From Malonomonas rubra DSM 5091 (GTDB lineage: Bacteria > Desulfobacterota > Desulfuromonadia > Desulfuromonadales > Geopsychrobacteraceae): a stretch of DNA of 64,000 nucleotides. Both the position numbers and the translations under genes were made by a program. Below, one piece after another: positions 25,934-33,760 of this stretch (position 1 is its first letter; every line of letters begins with the position of its first letter). The DNA lies in assembly GCF_900142125.1 (NCBI RefSeq), contig NZ_FQZT01000009.1, positions 84,428-148,427 on the forward strand. Reading direction: 5' to 3'. The notes under the pieces were generated by a model, which did not search any database, was not told the origin of the DNA, and saw only the letters and a program-made list of their open reading frames with translations.

Positions 25934-26815
25934 GTGATGATGCAACGGCGGCTCCGCTGGGGCCGCCTTGATACTTTTCTCTTGCTGCTGCTGATCTCCG
26001 TAGTCGGTTATCTCGGCTACCGGGTTGAAGCGGGCCTGGAGTACCGCTGGAACTGGTCGGTCATCCCCCAGTACTTGCTGCGTTTTGATGAAACTGATGG
26101 CTGGACTACGAACCTGTTGCTGCAGGGGCTGCTGACCACCATCCGGCTCAGTTTCTGGAGTCTGCTGCTTGCCTTGCCGGTCGGGTTGGCCGCCGGTCTG
26201 CTGCGCACCAGCCTGCACCTGTTCAATCGCCTGCTCGGCGGCACCTTTGTCACTCTGTTGCGCAACCTGCCACCGCTGGTGCTGGTACTGATCTTCTATT
26301 TTTTTCTCAGTGATCAGATTTTGCCGCTTCTGCAGGTTGGCGAACGCTTGGAGGCTGCACCTCAGTGGCTGAAAGCTCTTTCTGTCGTATTGCTCGCACC
26401 GGCTGATCAGCTTGAAGCTTTTCTTGCCGCGGTGATGACGCTGGCATTATTCGAAGGAGCGTACATCGGCGAAATCGTTCGGGCCGGAATAAACTCGATA
26501 GAAACCGGACAGTGGGAAGCTGCAAAGGCTCTGGGTTTGAGGCGTTGGCAACTGCTACGGTATATCGTGTTACCGCAAGCGTTCCAGAAGATGATCCCGC
26601 CGCTGGCCGGACAGGCGATCTCGACGATCAAGGATTCGGCCATCGTTTCGGTCATCTCGATTCAAGAATTAACATTTCAGGGGATGGAGCTGATGGCCGC
26701 CACCTACCTGACTTTCGAGGTCTGGATCACCGTTACCCTGCTCTATTTCATCCTGACCTTCAGCTGTTCTCAGCTGGCTGGATGGGTGGAACTGCGGCTA
26801 CGCCGGAGCTATTGA
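25934..26815 (+). CDS. Polar amino-acid ABC transporter permease (HisQ/GlnP type)
   Basis: A 293-aa second permease of the same system, pairing as a heterodimer with the product of 24272-25072. An N-terminal TM helix (about 12-32) is followed by a 40-residue periplasmic stretch, then the HisM core: LLTTIRLSFWSLLLALPVGL, LRNLPPLVLVLIFYF and the EAA loop EGAYIGEIVRAGINSIETGQWEAAKALG. Start options are GTG 25934 and the in-frame ATGs 25937 and 25940. It ends 7 bp inside the 3' end of the convergent gene at 26809. An insertion of about 25 residues between the pore segment and EAA loop (around 130-155) is longer than in its partner. No ABC ATPase gene follows. Confidence 0.9.
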   Translation: MMMQRRLRWGRLDTFLLLLLISVVGYLGYRVEAGLEYRWNWSVIPQYLLRFDETDGWTTNLLLQGLLTTIRLSFWSLLLALPVGLAAGLLRTSLHLFNRLLGGTFVTLLRNLPPLVLVLIFYFFLSDQILPLLQVGERLEAAPQWLKALSVVLLAPADQLEAFLAAVMTLALFEGAYIGEIVRAGINSIETGQWEAAKALGLRRWQLLRYIVLPQAFQKMIPPLAGQAISTIKDSAIVSVISIQELTFQGMELMAATYLTFEVWITVTLLYFILTFSCSQLAGWVELRLRRSY

Positions 26816-28101
26816 TAAAGCGGCAACACCGCCAGTCGTTGATCGATGAGCGACACCACTTCTTTGTAGCGTTCGGTATCGACATTGCCATAGCGGTCGA
26901 TGAACTTCCTTTGGCTCAAACCTTCTTCCAGCAGACTGATTTTTGGAAAAAAATCGCTTTCGTGACTGATGGCCAGGATTCTCTGTTGAAACCTTTTGGC
27001 TTCCGCAGCGGAAGCTGTTGCACTTTCAGCAAAGTGCAGCCCACTGCGATCGGCGGCCAGATCGATAAAGCTGAAACCGCTACCGCCATTGTAAGCATCG
27101 AGCATCTCCTTGAATTCGCCAACGGCAAAACCGATCTGCACGTCTGATATCAGTTTGATCCCGGCCGAAACAAGGAAATGTTTCAGCAGGTCTCGCCGAC
27201 CCGCCAGGGTATAGCGAGTGGTGCGGTTGCGGGGGAAGGGCTGTTCTGGATTCAGCAAGTAGCTTGCCAGTTGGCGAAATTCGCGTCCGCCGAGATAGAT
27301 TGCCAACGCATAGAGCGCTGCCCGATTTTCCTCTAACGCAGAGTGGGTTCTGGATTGTTCCACCACTTGCAGGAAGAGCGGATTGATAATGTTGCCGAAT
27401 GAGACATATCGTTCTGTCTGGCGGTTGTTGATGTTTTCCAGTTGATGCAGGTAAAAATGGATTCGTTTTAGTTCCTCACTGCTGTCGGGGTCACCGCGCA
27501 TCTTTTTCAGCTGGGTAATCAGGCGGTTTTTCAGCGTTGCAAACTCCTGACCGGAACGGAAACCGATCTGCAGTTGGCCGGGAGAAAAAGAGATCCGCTC
27601 AACGGTGCCGAGCAGTTGGCTGCCGAGCTGGTCGCCACTGAGCAGATCAAGCCCGCTGCGGCCGAGAAGCAGTAATAGTGAGCCCGGGACGGGTATACTG
27701 CCTATTTTGCAGCTGCCCAGGTCCAGTCCCTGTTCGCTGGGTAAAATGGTCATTTTGAGATTGATGTACTCACCGAAAGGAGTTCGGGGTATTTTGAGAG
27801 AAAATGTTCCCTCCAGCTGTTTTTGCTGCAGGTTAAATCCTCCAGAAATATAGGAGGTTCCACGGGCAAGAAAGGAGATCGCTGCATTGAGATCATCAAC
27901 CGCGACGATCAGCTCGGCCCGCCGGTTCTGTTTCAACATATCCCAGCTGTTCTGCAGCAACCTTTTGGTTCGTTGTGCATCAGCGATTTCGGGTGTGCGC
28001 GCAGAAGTCACGGTCGGCTGGTCGTCGATAACCTGGCTGATAACAAAGATCGGCAGAAGGATTGTCAGCAGCAGGCAGATGATAATGGTTTTTCGCAGCA
28101 T
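26809..28101 (-). CDS. Unrecognised 430-aa membrane-anchored or exported protein
   Basis: I do not recognise a family. The likely start is the ATG at 28101, giving an N-terminal hydrophobic helix (residues 3-22, IIICLLLTILLPIFVISQVI) that could be a signal anchor or uncleaved signal peptide; in-frame starts further upstream (up to 28209) exist but would overlap the divergent lipoprotein gene and place a basic tail before the helix. The rest is soluble. A short glycine-rich hydrophobic stretch (about 135-155, GSLLLLLGRSGLDLL) and a helical C-terminal half are visible. Acidic/basic balance is even. It converges with the ABC permease (7-bp overlap). The divergent LEA-type lipoprotein suggests an envelope role, which is inference. 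Confidence 0.7.
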   Translation of the reverse strand: MLRKTIIICLLLTILLPIFVISQVIDDQPTVTSARTPEIADAQRTKRLLQNSWDMLKQNRRAELIVAVDDLNAAISFLARGTSYISGGFNLQQKQLEGTFSLKIPRTPFGEYINLKMTILPSEQGLDLGSCKIGSIPVPGSLLLLLGRSGLDLLSGDQLGSQLLGTVERISFSPGQLQIGFRSGQEFATLKNRLITQLKKMRGDPDSSEELKRIHFYLHQLENINNRQTERYVSFGNIINPLFLQVVEQSRTHSALEENRAALYALAIYLGGREFRQLASYLLNPEQPFPRNRTTRYTLAGRRDLLKHFLVSAGIKLISDVQIGFAVGEFKEMLDAYNGGSGFSFIDLAADRSGLHFAESATASAAEAKRFQQRILAISHESDFFPKISLLEEGLSQRKFIDRYGNVDTERYKEVVSLIDQRLAVLPLYQ

Positions 28102-28194
28102 CGGATTAAGAAATCTCTTTCGTTCAAATGTTATCGTTGTATTATCGACCATCAAGCGCGCTTTTTGAACCCCAACGGAAATATGAGGCGAATG

Positions 28195-28659
28195 ATGAGA
28201 AAAGGACATATTTTTCTTGCTCTGCTGCTTTTACTCCTCTGCAGTTGCGCGACCCTTTCACCGGTTTTTGAACAGCCGCAGGTCAGTCTCAGCAGTATTC
28301 GCATGCTCCCGTCGGACGGTGTCCTGCCGCAGTTCGAAATCGGCTTGCATGTGATCAATCCCAACCGGGTGCCGCTGAAACTGTTCGGTTTAAGCTACGA
28401 GGTTGAGCTGGAAGGGCATCGGGTGTTGACCGGGGTTGCCAGTGAGCTCCCCTTGATCGGAGCATACGGGGAGGGCGATGTCCTGCTGCGGGCGACCCCC
28501 GACCTGTTCAGCACTATCGGCCTGTTTACCGAGCTGCTCAATCAGCCGCGCGAGCAGTTCAATTACAATTTTTCCGCCCGACTCGATGTCGGCAAGCTCC
28601 TGCCGAAAATCAGTGTTGAAAAATCGGGTTTAATCTCATTTCCTGTCAAAAACCGCTAA
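28195..28659 (+). CDS. LEA type 2 (WHy domain) lipoprotein
   Basis: A 154-aa lipoprotein. The signal peptide ends in a lipobox at LLCSC (Cys near residue 17), so the mature N-terminus is lipidated. The WHy/LEA_2 domain follows, seen in FEIGLHVINPNRVPLKLFGLSY (first 18 residues define the N-x-N pattern) and a second strand block around VLLRATPDLFSTIGLF. The start is taken as ATG 28195 with GAGG at 28185-28188; ATG 28183 and 28192 are also in frame. LEA_2 domains are linked to desiccation or membrane protection, and in Gram-negative bacteria such lipoproteins are envelope proteins of unclear role. The YchJ gene starts 1 nt after the stop. Confidence 0.85.
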   Translation: MRKGHIFLALLLLLLCSCATLSPVFEQPQVSLSSIRMLPSDGVLPQFEIGLHVINPNRVPLKLFGLSYEVELEGHRVLTGVASELPLIGAYGEGDVLLRATPDLFSTIGLFTELLNQPREQFNYNFSARLDVGKLLPKISVEKSGLISFPVKNR

Positions 28660-28660
28660 A

Positions 28661-29065
28661 ATGCTGAATATGACTGAAGAATGCCCCTGTTGCAGCGGCA
28701 AGCAATATGCTGAATGTTGTGGCCCGTTTCACCGTGGCGAAGCTGTGGCGAAAACCGCCGAACAATTGATGCGTTCGCGCTTTTCCGCTTATGCCAAAAA
28801 AGACATCGATTATCTCTACCAGACGACGCACCCGAACAAGCGGGATGAAAATTTCCGGACCGAGATGGAGGCCTGGGCCAACCGGGCGGAATTCACCGAT
28901 CTGGAAATTTTGGGGAAAAAGCAGGGCGGCGCTCTCGATAAAGAAGGCAAGGTTGAGTTTATCGCCTACTATCGCCAGTTTGGTGAGGAAAAACAGATGC
29001 ACGAACTTTCCCGCTTCAAACGTTACCAGAAGCGTTGGGTCTATGTTGATGGTGTCATCGAATAA
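28661..29065 (+). CDS. YchJ family protein (SEC-C metal-binding motif plus NTF2-like domain)
   Basis: A 134-aa protein. The N-terminus has the SEC-C-like zinc motif CPCCSGKQYAECCGP (four Cys), then FHRGEAVAKTAEQLMRSRFSAYAKKDIDYLYQTTHP, of which the first 20 residues already define YchJ, and an NTF2-like domain (about 40-134). ATG 28661 directly follows the lipoprotein stop; ATG 28670 is a second in-frame option. No clear ribosome-binding site, so translation coupling is likely. Function unknown; the zinc motif suggests nucleic acid or protein binding. Confidence 0.9.
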   Translation: MLNMTEECPCCSGKQYAECCGPFHRGEAVAKTAEQLMRSRFSAYAKKDIDYLYQTTHPNKRDENFRTEMEAWANRAEFTDLEILGKKQGGALDKEGKVEFIAYYRQFGEEKQMHELSRFKRYQKRWVYVDGVIE

Positions 29066-29089
29066 AAAAGACCGGTTTGGAGAAAAGCA

Positions 29090-29554
29090 ATGGCCATCGA
29101 AATAGAGCGAAAATTTCTGGTGACGAATGATAGCTGGCGAGAGAATGCCATGGGTATCCTGTTCCGCCAAGGCTACCTCTCGGCCGAAGCGGATCGCACC
29201 CTGCGGGTGCGTCTTGAAGGGGATAAAGGCAAGCTGACGATCAAAGGGAAATCTCGGGGGATCAGCCGCAGCGAGTATGAATACGAAATTCCGCAGCAGG
29301 ATGCCATGGAGCTGCTTGATAAGCTTTGTTTGAAACCCCTGATTGAAAAAACCCGCTACCGGGTTGAACATGCCGGAATGGTCTGGGAGGTAGATGAATT
29401 CTACGGCGCCAACGAAGGATTGATTCTAGCAGAGGTTGAGCTTGATTCGGAAGACGCTGAGTTTGAGCTCCCCGACTGGGCTGGGCAGGAGGTCTCTGAT
29501 AATCCGCGCTACTATAATTCTAATCTGGTGAAAGATCCGTTTACCGAGTGGTAG
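29090..29554 (+). CDS. CYTH domain protein (inorganic triphosphatase / adenylate cyclase-like)
   Basis: A 154-aa single-domain CYTH protein. The ExExK motif at the N-terminus (EIERKF) is the hallmark; further basic and acidic tunnel residues are in RVRLEGDKGKLTIKGK, EYEYEI, KTRYRV and AEVELDSED. Known single-domain relatives hydrolyse tripolyphosphate (for example the Clostridium and Nitrosomonas enzymes), making triphosphatase activity more likely than cAMP synthesis. It precedes a small membrane protein gene by 5 nt. Function is inferred from the family. Confidence 0.93.
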   Translation: MAIEIERKFLVTNDSWRENAMGILFRQGYLSAEADRTLRVRLEGDKGKLTIKGKSRGISRSEYEYEIPQQDAMELLDKLCLKPLIEKTRYRVEHAGMVWEVDEFYGANEGLILAEVELDSEDAEFELPDWAGQEVSDNPRYYNSNLVKDPFTEW

Positions 29555-29559
29555 CAGCG

Positions 29560-29919
29560 ATGTGGAAACTGACGATTATTGCGAATAGTTTTCTGATGCT
29601 GCTTTTCTGGGTTTTTGCTGCCTTGCTGGCCGAGCCGGCCTACAATCATTTCGTCCAATACGCCGATGCCGATTTGCCGCAACTGCCGGCGCTGACCCAG
29701 TACGTGCTTACTGCCCGGCCGCTCTCACTTCTGCTGCCAGCACTCTGGGCCATGGGGTCTGTCTCTCTGCTTGTTCGCTTGCGCGAAAAAGAACCGGGGC
29801 AGCGTAGAGAATGGGTACAGCTACACAGCTCCGTGACCTTGATCGTGGGGCTGCTATTGCTTATTCTCTCTCTGACTGCGGGGATCCTGCCTTTTTTGAA
29901 TATTGGCACCCCGCTATAA
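29560..29919 (+). CDS. Hypothetical membrane protein, three TM helices
   Basis: A 119-aa protein starting at ATG 29560 (an in-frame GTG at 29548 overlaps the CYTH gene). It has TM helices at about residues 4-25, 50-72 and 88-113, with the loop EPAYNHFVQYADADLPQLP between the first two, and a basic-acidic RLREKEPGQRREW cytoplasmic loop. The family is not recognised. It lies at the end of the lipoprotein-YchJ-CYTH run and converges with the small gene at 29934-30029. Confidence 0.75.
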   Translation: MWKLTIIANSFLMLLFWVFAALLAEPAYNHFVQYADADLPQLPALTQYVLTARPLSLLLPALWAMGSVSLLVRLREKEPGQRREWVQLHSSVTLIVGLLLLILSLTAGILPFLNIGTPL

Positions 29920-29933
29920 AGTTTTAGTCGAAG

Positions 29934-30029
29934 TCAGGGGCCCATCAGCATATCGTACTGGGTAAAGGCCATAATGGCGCCGAGCAGTATGCAAATGATG
30001 ATCACCAGAATGATTTGTCCCTGAGTCAT
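29934..30029 (-). CDS. 31-aa single-helix membrane peptide gene
   Basis: The reverse strand encodes MTQGQIILVIIICILLGAI followed by MAFTQYDMLMGP and a TGA stop. One hydrophobic helix (residues 5-22) with short polar ends is typical of small bacterial membrane proteins. A GAGGG ribosome-binding motif lies about 6-7 nt before the ATG (on the complement of 30030-30045). It sits 21 bp downstream of the DUF1499 lipoprotein gene in the same direction, suggesting a two-gene operon. No known family is recognised. Too short for standard gene finders. The Met-rich C-terminus is notable. Confidence 0.6.
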   Translation of the reverse strand: MTQGQIILVIIICILLGAIMAFTQYDMLMGP

Positions 30030-30050
30030 TTCAATCCCTCTTTTTCTGTA

Positions 30051-30518
30051 TCAATCAGATTCAATGATTCCTTGCTGAAGCAACGTACTACGTAGCTGCT
30101 CAATCCGCTTTCTGTTGACACCGAAATCTGAGTAGCCGAGCCTTGCGGCAGAACGCACCGCAACAATCTTCTTCTCCGGTCGCAGGTGCAGCTCCAGATC
30201 ATCGACAAACTTGAACACCTTGCTACGGCATTCAGCATGCAGGTAGTTTCTCTCCGCTGTGACTATTTTACTGCCGGGCAAATTTTCTACTTCCAGCCGA
30301 ATTTGTTCCCAGGCCTCCTCCGGTGAACTATTCAGCTGGAATGGTTTGGTGTGATGGTTTGCGTCCTGCGCATCGCTGGAGACACAATTCGGGGATGATG
30401 GGCAGTCCGCCAGTTTTCCGCTGTGGACACCGATGTCGGTCGGCTTACCTACGCAGGCGGCAAGAAAAAGACAGGAAAGAATCGTCATGGTTTTATACCC
30501 TCTGCTGTATCGCAGCAT
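30051..30518 (-). CDS. DUF1499 domain lipoprotein
   Basis: A 155-aa protein. ATG 30518 is preceded by an excellent AAGGAG site (5-nt spacer), giving a short basic leader before the lipobox FLAAC (Cys near residue 22); an internal ATG (30488) with a weaker site would give the same mature protein. The DUF1499 domain begins at LADCPSSPNCVSSDA, with the Cys pair, and continues through SPEEAWEQIRLEVENLPGSKIV, HAECRSKVFKFVDDLE and SAARLGYSDFGVNRKRIEQL. Family function is unknown. A 31-aa membrane peptide gene follows in the same direction. Confidence 0.88.
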   Translation of the reverse strand: MLRYSRGYKTMTILSCLFLAACVGKPTDIGVHSGKLADCPSSPNCVSSDAQDANHHTKPFQLNSSPEEAWEQIRLEVENLPGSKIVTAERNYLHAECRSKVFKFVDDLELHLRPEKKIVAVRSAARLGYSDFGVNRKRIEQLRSTLLQQGIIESD

Positions 30519-30850
30519 TCTGTCTCCTTTTGGAAGTAACCGAGCGCAAGTTAAATGTTAACAGAAATAATGCAGTCAGGGGTGCTGGAAGATAAAAGAA
30601 AGAGCCACCCACTCGGGTAGAGTCACTCTTGCTGCATTGAACCTGCTTGACACTCCTATGATCCCATATTATTTTGCAAAATCCTTTAAATTTCAGACTC
30701 TTTTGAGGCAAGAAACATTTGTTTAGTCTTGCTGAACAGGTGCTTTTTGTAAACACTTTAGGATCACGCTTCAAGGTTTTGACTGGTTTCATAAACTCGT
30801 AGGTAATGGGTGCCATAGAGGTTTAATTTTTGCTCAGGAGATTTCAATTT
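30519..30850. promoter_or_regulatory. 332-bp intergenic region with the TRAP-lar-lut operon promoter
   Basis: No gene is seen. TTGACA (30647-30652) followed after 17 nt by TATTTT (30670-30675) is the best + strand promoter, which would give an mRNA leader of about 170 nt before dctP. A second TTGACT at 30779-30784 has only a poor -10. The long leader could hold regulatory elements, but no clear riboswitch structure was recognised. CAGGAG lies about ten bases before the dctP start. Confidence 0.5.
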
Positions 30851-31867
30851 ATGAAGAGATTGCTTTGTTCCCTTGTTATCCTGCTGTTTGTCGCATCTAT
30901 TCCGACCGCTGCCCTGGCAGCAAAGGTCAAGTTCGGCCACATTGCTCCCACCTTCCATGGCATGTCCAAAGGAATTGATGCATTTGCTGATTATGTCCGG
31001 GAGAAGACCGACGGTAAGATCGATATCGCGACCTTCCCACAAGGTCAGCTTGGCAACGAGCGTTCCATGGCATCGCAGGTTCAGTCCGGCAGTCTGCCGA
31101 TTGCGGCCGTGACAACAGCAGTGCTGCAGAACTTCGTCCCGGAAGTGGCTATTCTGGATATGCCGTTTCTGTTTCCGAACCGTGCCACGGCCTACGCTGT
31201 TCTTGACGACGAGGCAGTCAAAGAGAAAATCTTTTCCTACCTGCCGAAAAAAGGTTTTGTCGGTATCGGCTGGGTCGAAAATGAAATCCGTGATTTTTCA
31301 AACACCAAGCGTCCAATACGTCATCCTGAAGATATCAAAGGCTTGAAAGTTCGGGTGATGAACTCCCCGGCTTACCTTGACACCTTCAACCAGCTCGGTG
31401 CATCGACTGTCGGGATTCCTTTCCCCGAGGTTTACAGTGCTCTGCAGACAGGTGTCATCGATGCGCAGGAAAATCCGCTGATGACTGCAGTGCTGATGAA
31501 GTTCCCGGAAGTGACCAAATTCGTGACCAACACCCAGCACGCTTTGACTGAGTGCATCATTGTCGTCAATCCGGATTTCTGGAATCGCCTGAGCCCCGAG
31601 TATCAGCAGATCTTCCGCGAGGCCGCTAAAATTGCCACTGATGTCAATCGCGCCCGCAACGTCGAGATTAAACAGAGCCTGCCCAAGCTTGAAATTTCTA
31701 TTGAAGAATACTGCAAGCAGAATAATGTTGAACTGATCAATCTGACCGACGCTGAGCGGGAAGAATTCAGAAAAGCGATGATCCCGGTATGGGATAAATA
31801 TCGCGGCATCATCGGTGATGATATTTTTGATTTCGTCCTCGCCAAGATTGAAGAGCATAAGCAGTAA
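30851..31867 (+). CDS. dctP: TRAP transporter substrate-binding protein DctP
   Basis: A 338-aa periplasmic binding protein of the DctP family, which delivers organic acids to a sodium-driven TRAP permease. The signal peptide spans residues 1-24 (MKRLLCSLVILLFVASIPTA, then ALAA). Family segments: HIAPTFHGMSKGI, FPQGQLGNERSM, the helix LKVRVMNSPAYLDTFNQLGA with the ligand carboxylate-binding Arg, PFPEVYSALQTGVIDAQENP. Start taken at ATG 30851. The downstream order dctQ, dctM, larA, lutA, lutBC points to a 2-hydroxy monocarboxylate such as lactate or glycolate as substrate, although C4-dicarboxylates are typical for the family. Two hairpins separate it from dctQ. Confidence 0.93.
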   Translation: MKRLLCSLVILLFVASIPTAALAAKVKFGHIAPTFHGMSKGIDAFADYVREKTDGKIDIATFPQGQLGNERSMASQVQSGSLPIAAVTTAVLQNFVPEVAILDMPFLFPNRATAYAVLDDEAVKEKIFSYLPKKGFVGIGWVENEIRDFSNTKRPIRHPEDIKGLKVRVMNSPAYLDTFNQLGASTVGIPFPEVYSALQTGVIDAQENPLMTAVLMKFPEVTKFVTNTQHALTECIIVVNPDFWNRLSPEYQQIFREAAKIATDVNRARNVEIKQSLPKLEISIEEYCKQNNVELINLTDAEREEFRKAMIPVWDKYRGIIGDDIFDFVLAKIEEHKQ

Positions 31868-31886
31868 GATTTAGATTGTTTTGTTT

Positions 31887-31917
31887 GTTCCCGTTCCCTG
31901 GAGCGGGAAACGGGAAC
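31887..31917 (+). terminator. First intercistronic hairpin between dctP and dctQ
   Basis: GTTCCCGTTCCC (31887-31898) pairs with GGGAAACGGGAAC (31905-31917) with a one-base bulge and a 6-nt loop. There is no T run after it, so it is more likely an mRNA-stabilising or attenuating structure than a full terminator. Confidence 0.55.
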
Positions 31918-31933
31918 CAACATCGGATCATCG

Positions 31934-31960
31934 AGGGAGGGGTATCGACCCCTCCCTTTC
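31934..31960 (+). terminator. Second intercistronic hairpin (attenuator) between dctP and dctQ
   Basis: AGGGAGGGGT (31934-31943) and ACCCCTCCCT (31948-31957) form a perfect 10-bp stem with a 4-nt ATCG loop, then only TTTC. It may terminate part of the transcripts so that binding protein exceeds permease. Confidence 0.6.
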
Positions 31961-31981
31961 ATTTGGTTGGCTGGAGCAGTA

Positions 31982-32479
31982 ATGAAATCGGTATTCTCTT
32001 TCCTCGGTAAAGTTGAGGAACTGACCCTGAGTTTAACCTTCCTGGGGCTGGCCCTGGTTGCCGTTGTTCAGGTGTTCTGTCGCTATGCCCTTGATATCAG
32101 CTTTACCTGGTTCGAGGAGGCTGGGCGCTATATCGGAATTTTCGCCACCTTTCTCGGCGCAAGCCTTGGGGTAAAATATGGCTCCCACTTTGCCATGGAC
32201 CTCCTGGTCAGTAACGCAAAACCAGTTGTCCGACGGATTCTGCAATTCGTGATCGGTCTGCTGTGCGGTAGCGCCATGCTGATTCTCACCCGTTACGGCT
32301 TCGACCTGGTGATCAAAAACTATAACTTCGGTAACACCTCTGCTGCCATGCAGATGCCGATGTATCTTGCCTACCTGCCAATTCCGGTTTTTGCTGGGTT
32401 GATGGGAATTCGTTTCTATCGCCAGGCCTGGCTTGCCCTGCTCGGTAAACCGTTGACAAACGGAGAGCAGAACTCATGA
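31982..32479 (+). CDS. dctQ: TRAP transporter small permease DctQ
   Basis: A 165-aa integral membrane protein with four TM helices. Family motif residues are seen in VFCRYALDISFTWFEEAGRYIGIFATFLGAS (the first 20 suffice: FxRY...WxEExxR) and GVKYGSHFAMDLL. The start is ATG 31982 with GGAG six bases upstream; an upstream TTG is not supported. The stop overlaps the dctM start (ATGATGA). DctQ connects the binding protein to the large permease DctM. Confidence 0.93.
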   Translation: MKSVFSFLGKVEELTLSLTFLGLALVAVVQVFCRYALDISFTWFEEAGRYIGIFATFLGASLGVKYGSHFAMDLLVSNAKPVVRRILQFVIGLLCGSAMLILTRYGFDLVIKNYNFGNTSAAMQMPMYLAYLPIPVFAGLMGIRFYRQAWLALLGKPLTNGEQNS

Positions 32480-33753
32480 TGACGACAATTGTTGGCAGCT
32501 TTGCGACCCTGATGCTGTCAGGGGTCCCGTTGGCGTTCATGTTGATCGTCGTGACCATGATTGCCCTGCATTTTTTTTCCTGGACCCCGCTGCAGGCAGT
32601 TGTTGAGCAGCTTTTCAACTCCCTTGATTCTTTCGTCCTCCTGGCCATTCCGTTTTTTGTTCTGGCCGGGGCAATCATGACCAAGGGAGCTATTGCCAAA
32701 CGGCTGATTGCATTTATCAACTCTTTGGTCGGCTGGTTCCCCGGAGGGCTTGGTATTTCCGGTGTTCTCGCCTGTATCTTTTTTGCTGCTATTTCCGGTT
32801 CTGGGCCGGCAACGGTTGTTGCTATTGGCTCGATCATGGTGCCGGCGCTGCTGCAGGCAGGCTATCATAAGCGATTCGCAGTTGGCCTGATTACGACTTC
32901 CGGTTCGTTGGGAATTGTCATTCCCCCTTCCATCCCAATGATTCTCTACTGCCTGGTAATGAATGTCTCGGTTGCAGAAATGTTCATGGCAGGAATTCTG
33001 CCTGGACTGCTTATTGGCAGTGTGCTCATTTTCTACACTTATATGCGGGCTCGTAAATATGGCTGGAAAATCGACAAAAAACCGTCCTGGGAGGAAGTCG
33101 TCAGGACAGGGAAGGAAGGATTCTGGGCTATCTTGCTCCCTGTCATTGTCCTGGGTGGAATTTACAGCGGTATATTTACCCCGACAGAAGCGGCCGCGAT
33201 CAGTGTTGTTTATGCCCTGATCGTTGAAATCTTTATCTATCGCGAGTGCACCATCTGGCAAATTCCGGGAATCTGCAAAGAATCATCGATTATGGCATCC
33301 TGCCTGCTGTTTCTGCTGGCGGGGGCCATGACCTTCAACTGGCTGTTGACCGCCGAAGAAATTCCGGCCATGGTGGCGCGCTTCGTTATGGATCACATTG
33401 ACAGCCCCTGGATGTTTTTACTGGCCATCAACCTGTTTCTGCTGGTTCTCGGTTGTTTTATGGACAGTGTCAGCGCCGTGCTGATCCTGTCGCCACTGTT
33501 TCTGGATACTCTGGTCGGTTATGATATCGATCTGGTTCATTTCGGCATTATCATGATTCTCAACATCGAATTCGGTATGCTGACACCACCTTTTGGGCTC
33601 AACCTTTTTGTTTCCATGGGGGTGACCGGGGAAGACATGCGTACGGTTGTCAGGGGCGTCCTGCCATTTCTGCTGCTGCTGATCAGCTGTCTGTTCCTGG
33701 TGACGTACATCCCCGATCTGTCGCTGCTGCTGCCGAAGCTGTTTTTGAGGTAA
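32476..33753 (+). CDS. dctM: TRAP transporter large permease DctM
   Basis: A 425-aa member of the DctM family with about 12 TM helices; it catalyses Na+-coupled substrate translocation. Conserved stretches include GVPLAFML, FFVLAGAIMTKGAIAKRLI, the FFAAISGSGPATVVAIGSIM motif and GIVIPPSIPMI, with HFGIIMILNIEFGMLTPPFGLNLFV near the C-terminus. It overlaps dctQ by four bases and is followed 7 nt later by larA, so transport and catabolism are one transcription unit. Confidence 0.95.
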   Translation: MMTTIVGSFATLMLSGVPLAFMLIVVTMIALHFFSWTPLQAVVEQLFNSLDSFVLLAIPFFVLAGAIMTKGAIAKRLIAFINSLVGWFPGGLGISGVLACIFFAAISGSGPATVVAIGSIMVPALLQAGYHKRFAVGLITTSGSLGIVIPPSIPMILYCLVMNVSVAEMFMAGILPGLLIGSVLIFYTYMRARKYGWKIDKKPSWEEVVRTGKEGFWAILLPVIVLGGIYSGIFTPTEAAAISVVYALIVEIFIYRECTIWQIPGICKESSIMASCLLFLLAGAMTFNWLLTAEEIPAMVARFVMDHIDSPWMFLLAINLFLLVLGCFMDSVSAVLILSPLFLDTLVGYDIDLVHFGIIMILNIEFGMLTPPFGLNLFVSMGVTGEDMRTVVRGVLPFLLLLISCLFLVTYIPDLSLLLPKLFLR

Positions 33754-33760
33754 GACGGTT

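Noticed and set aside
30671..30850. Riboswitch in the long leader before dctP
   Set aside because: No recognised aptamer consensus or terminator/anti-terminator pair could be seen by eye.
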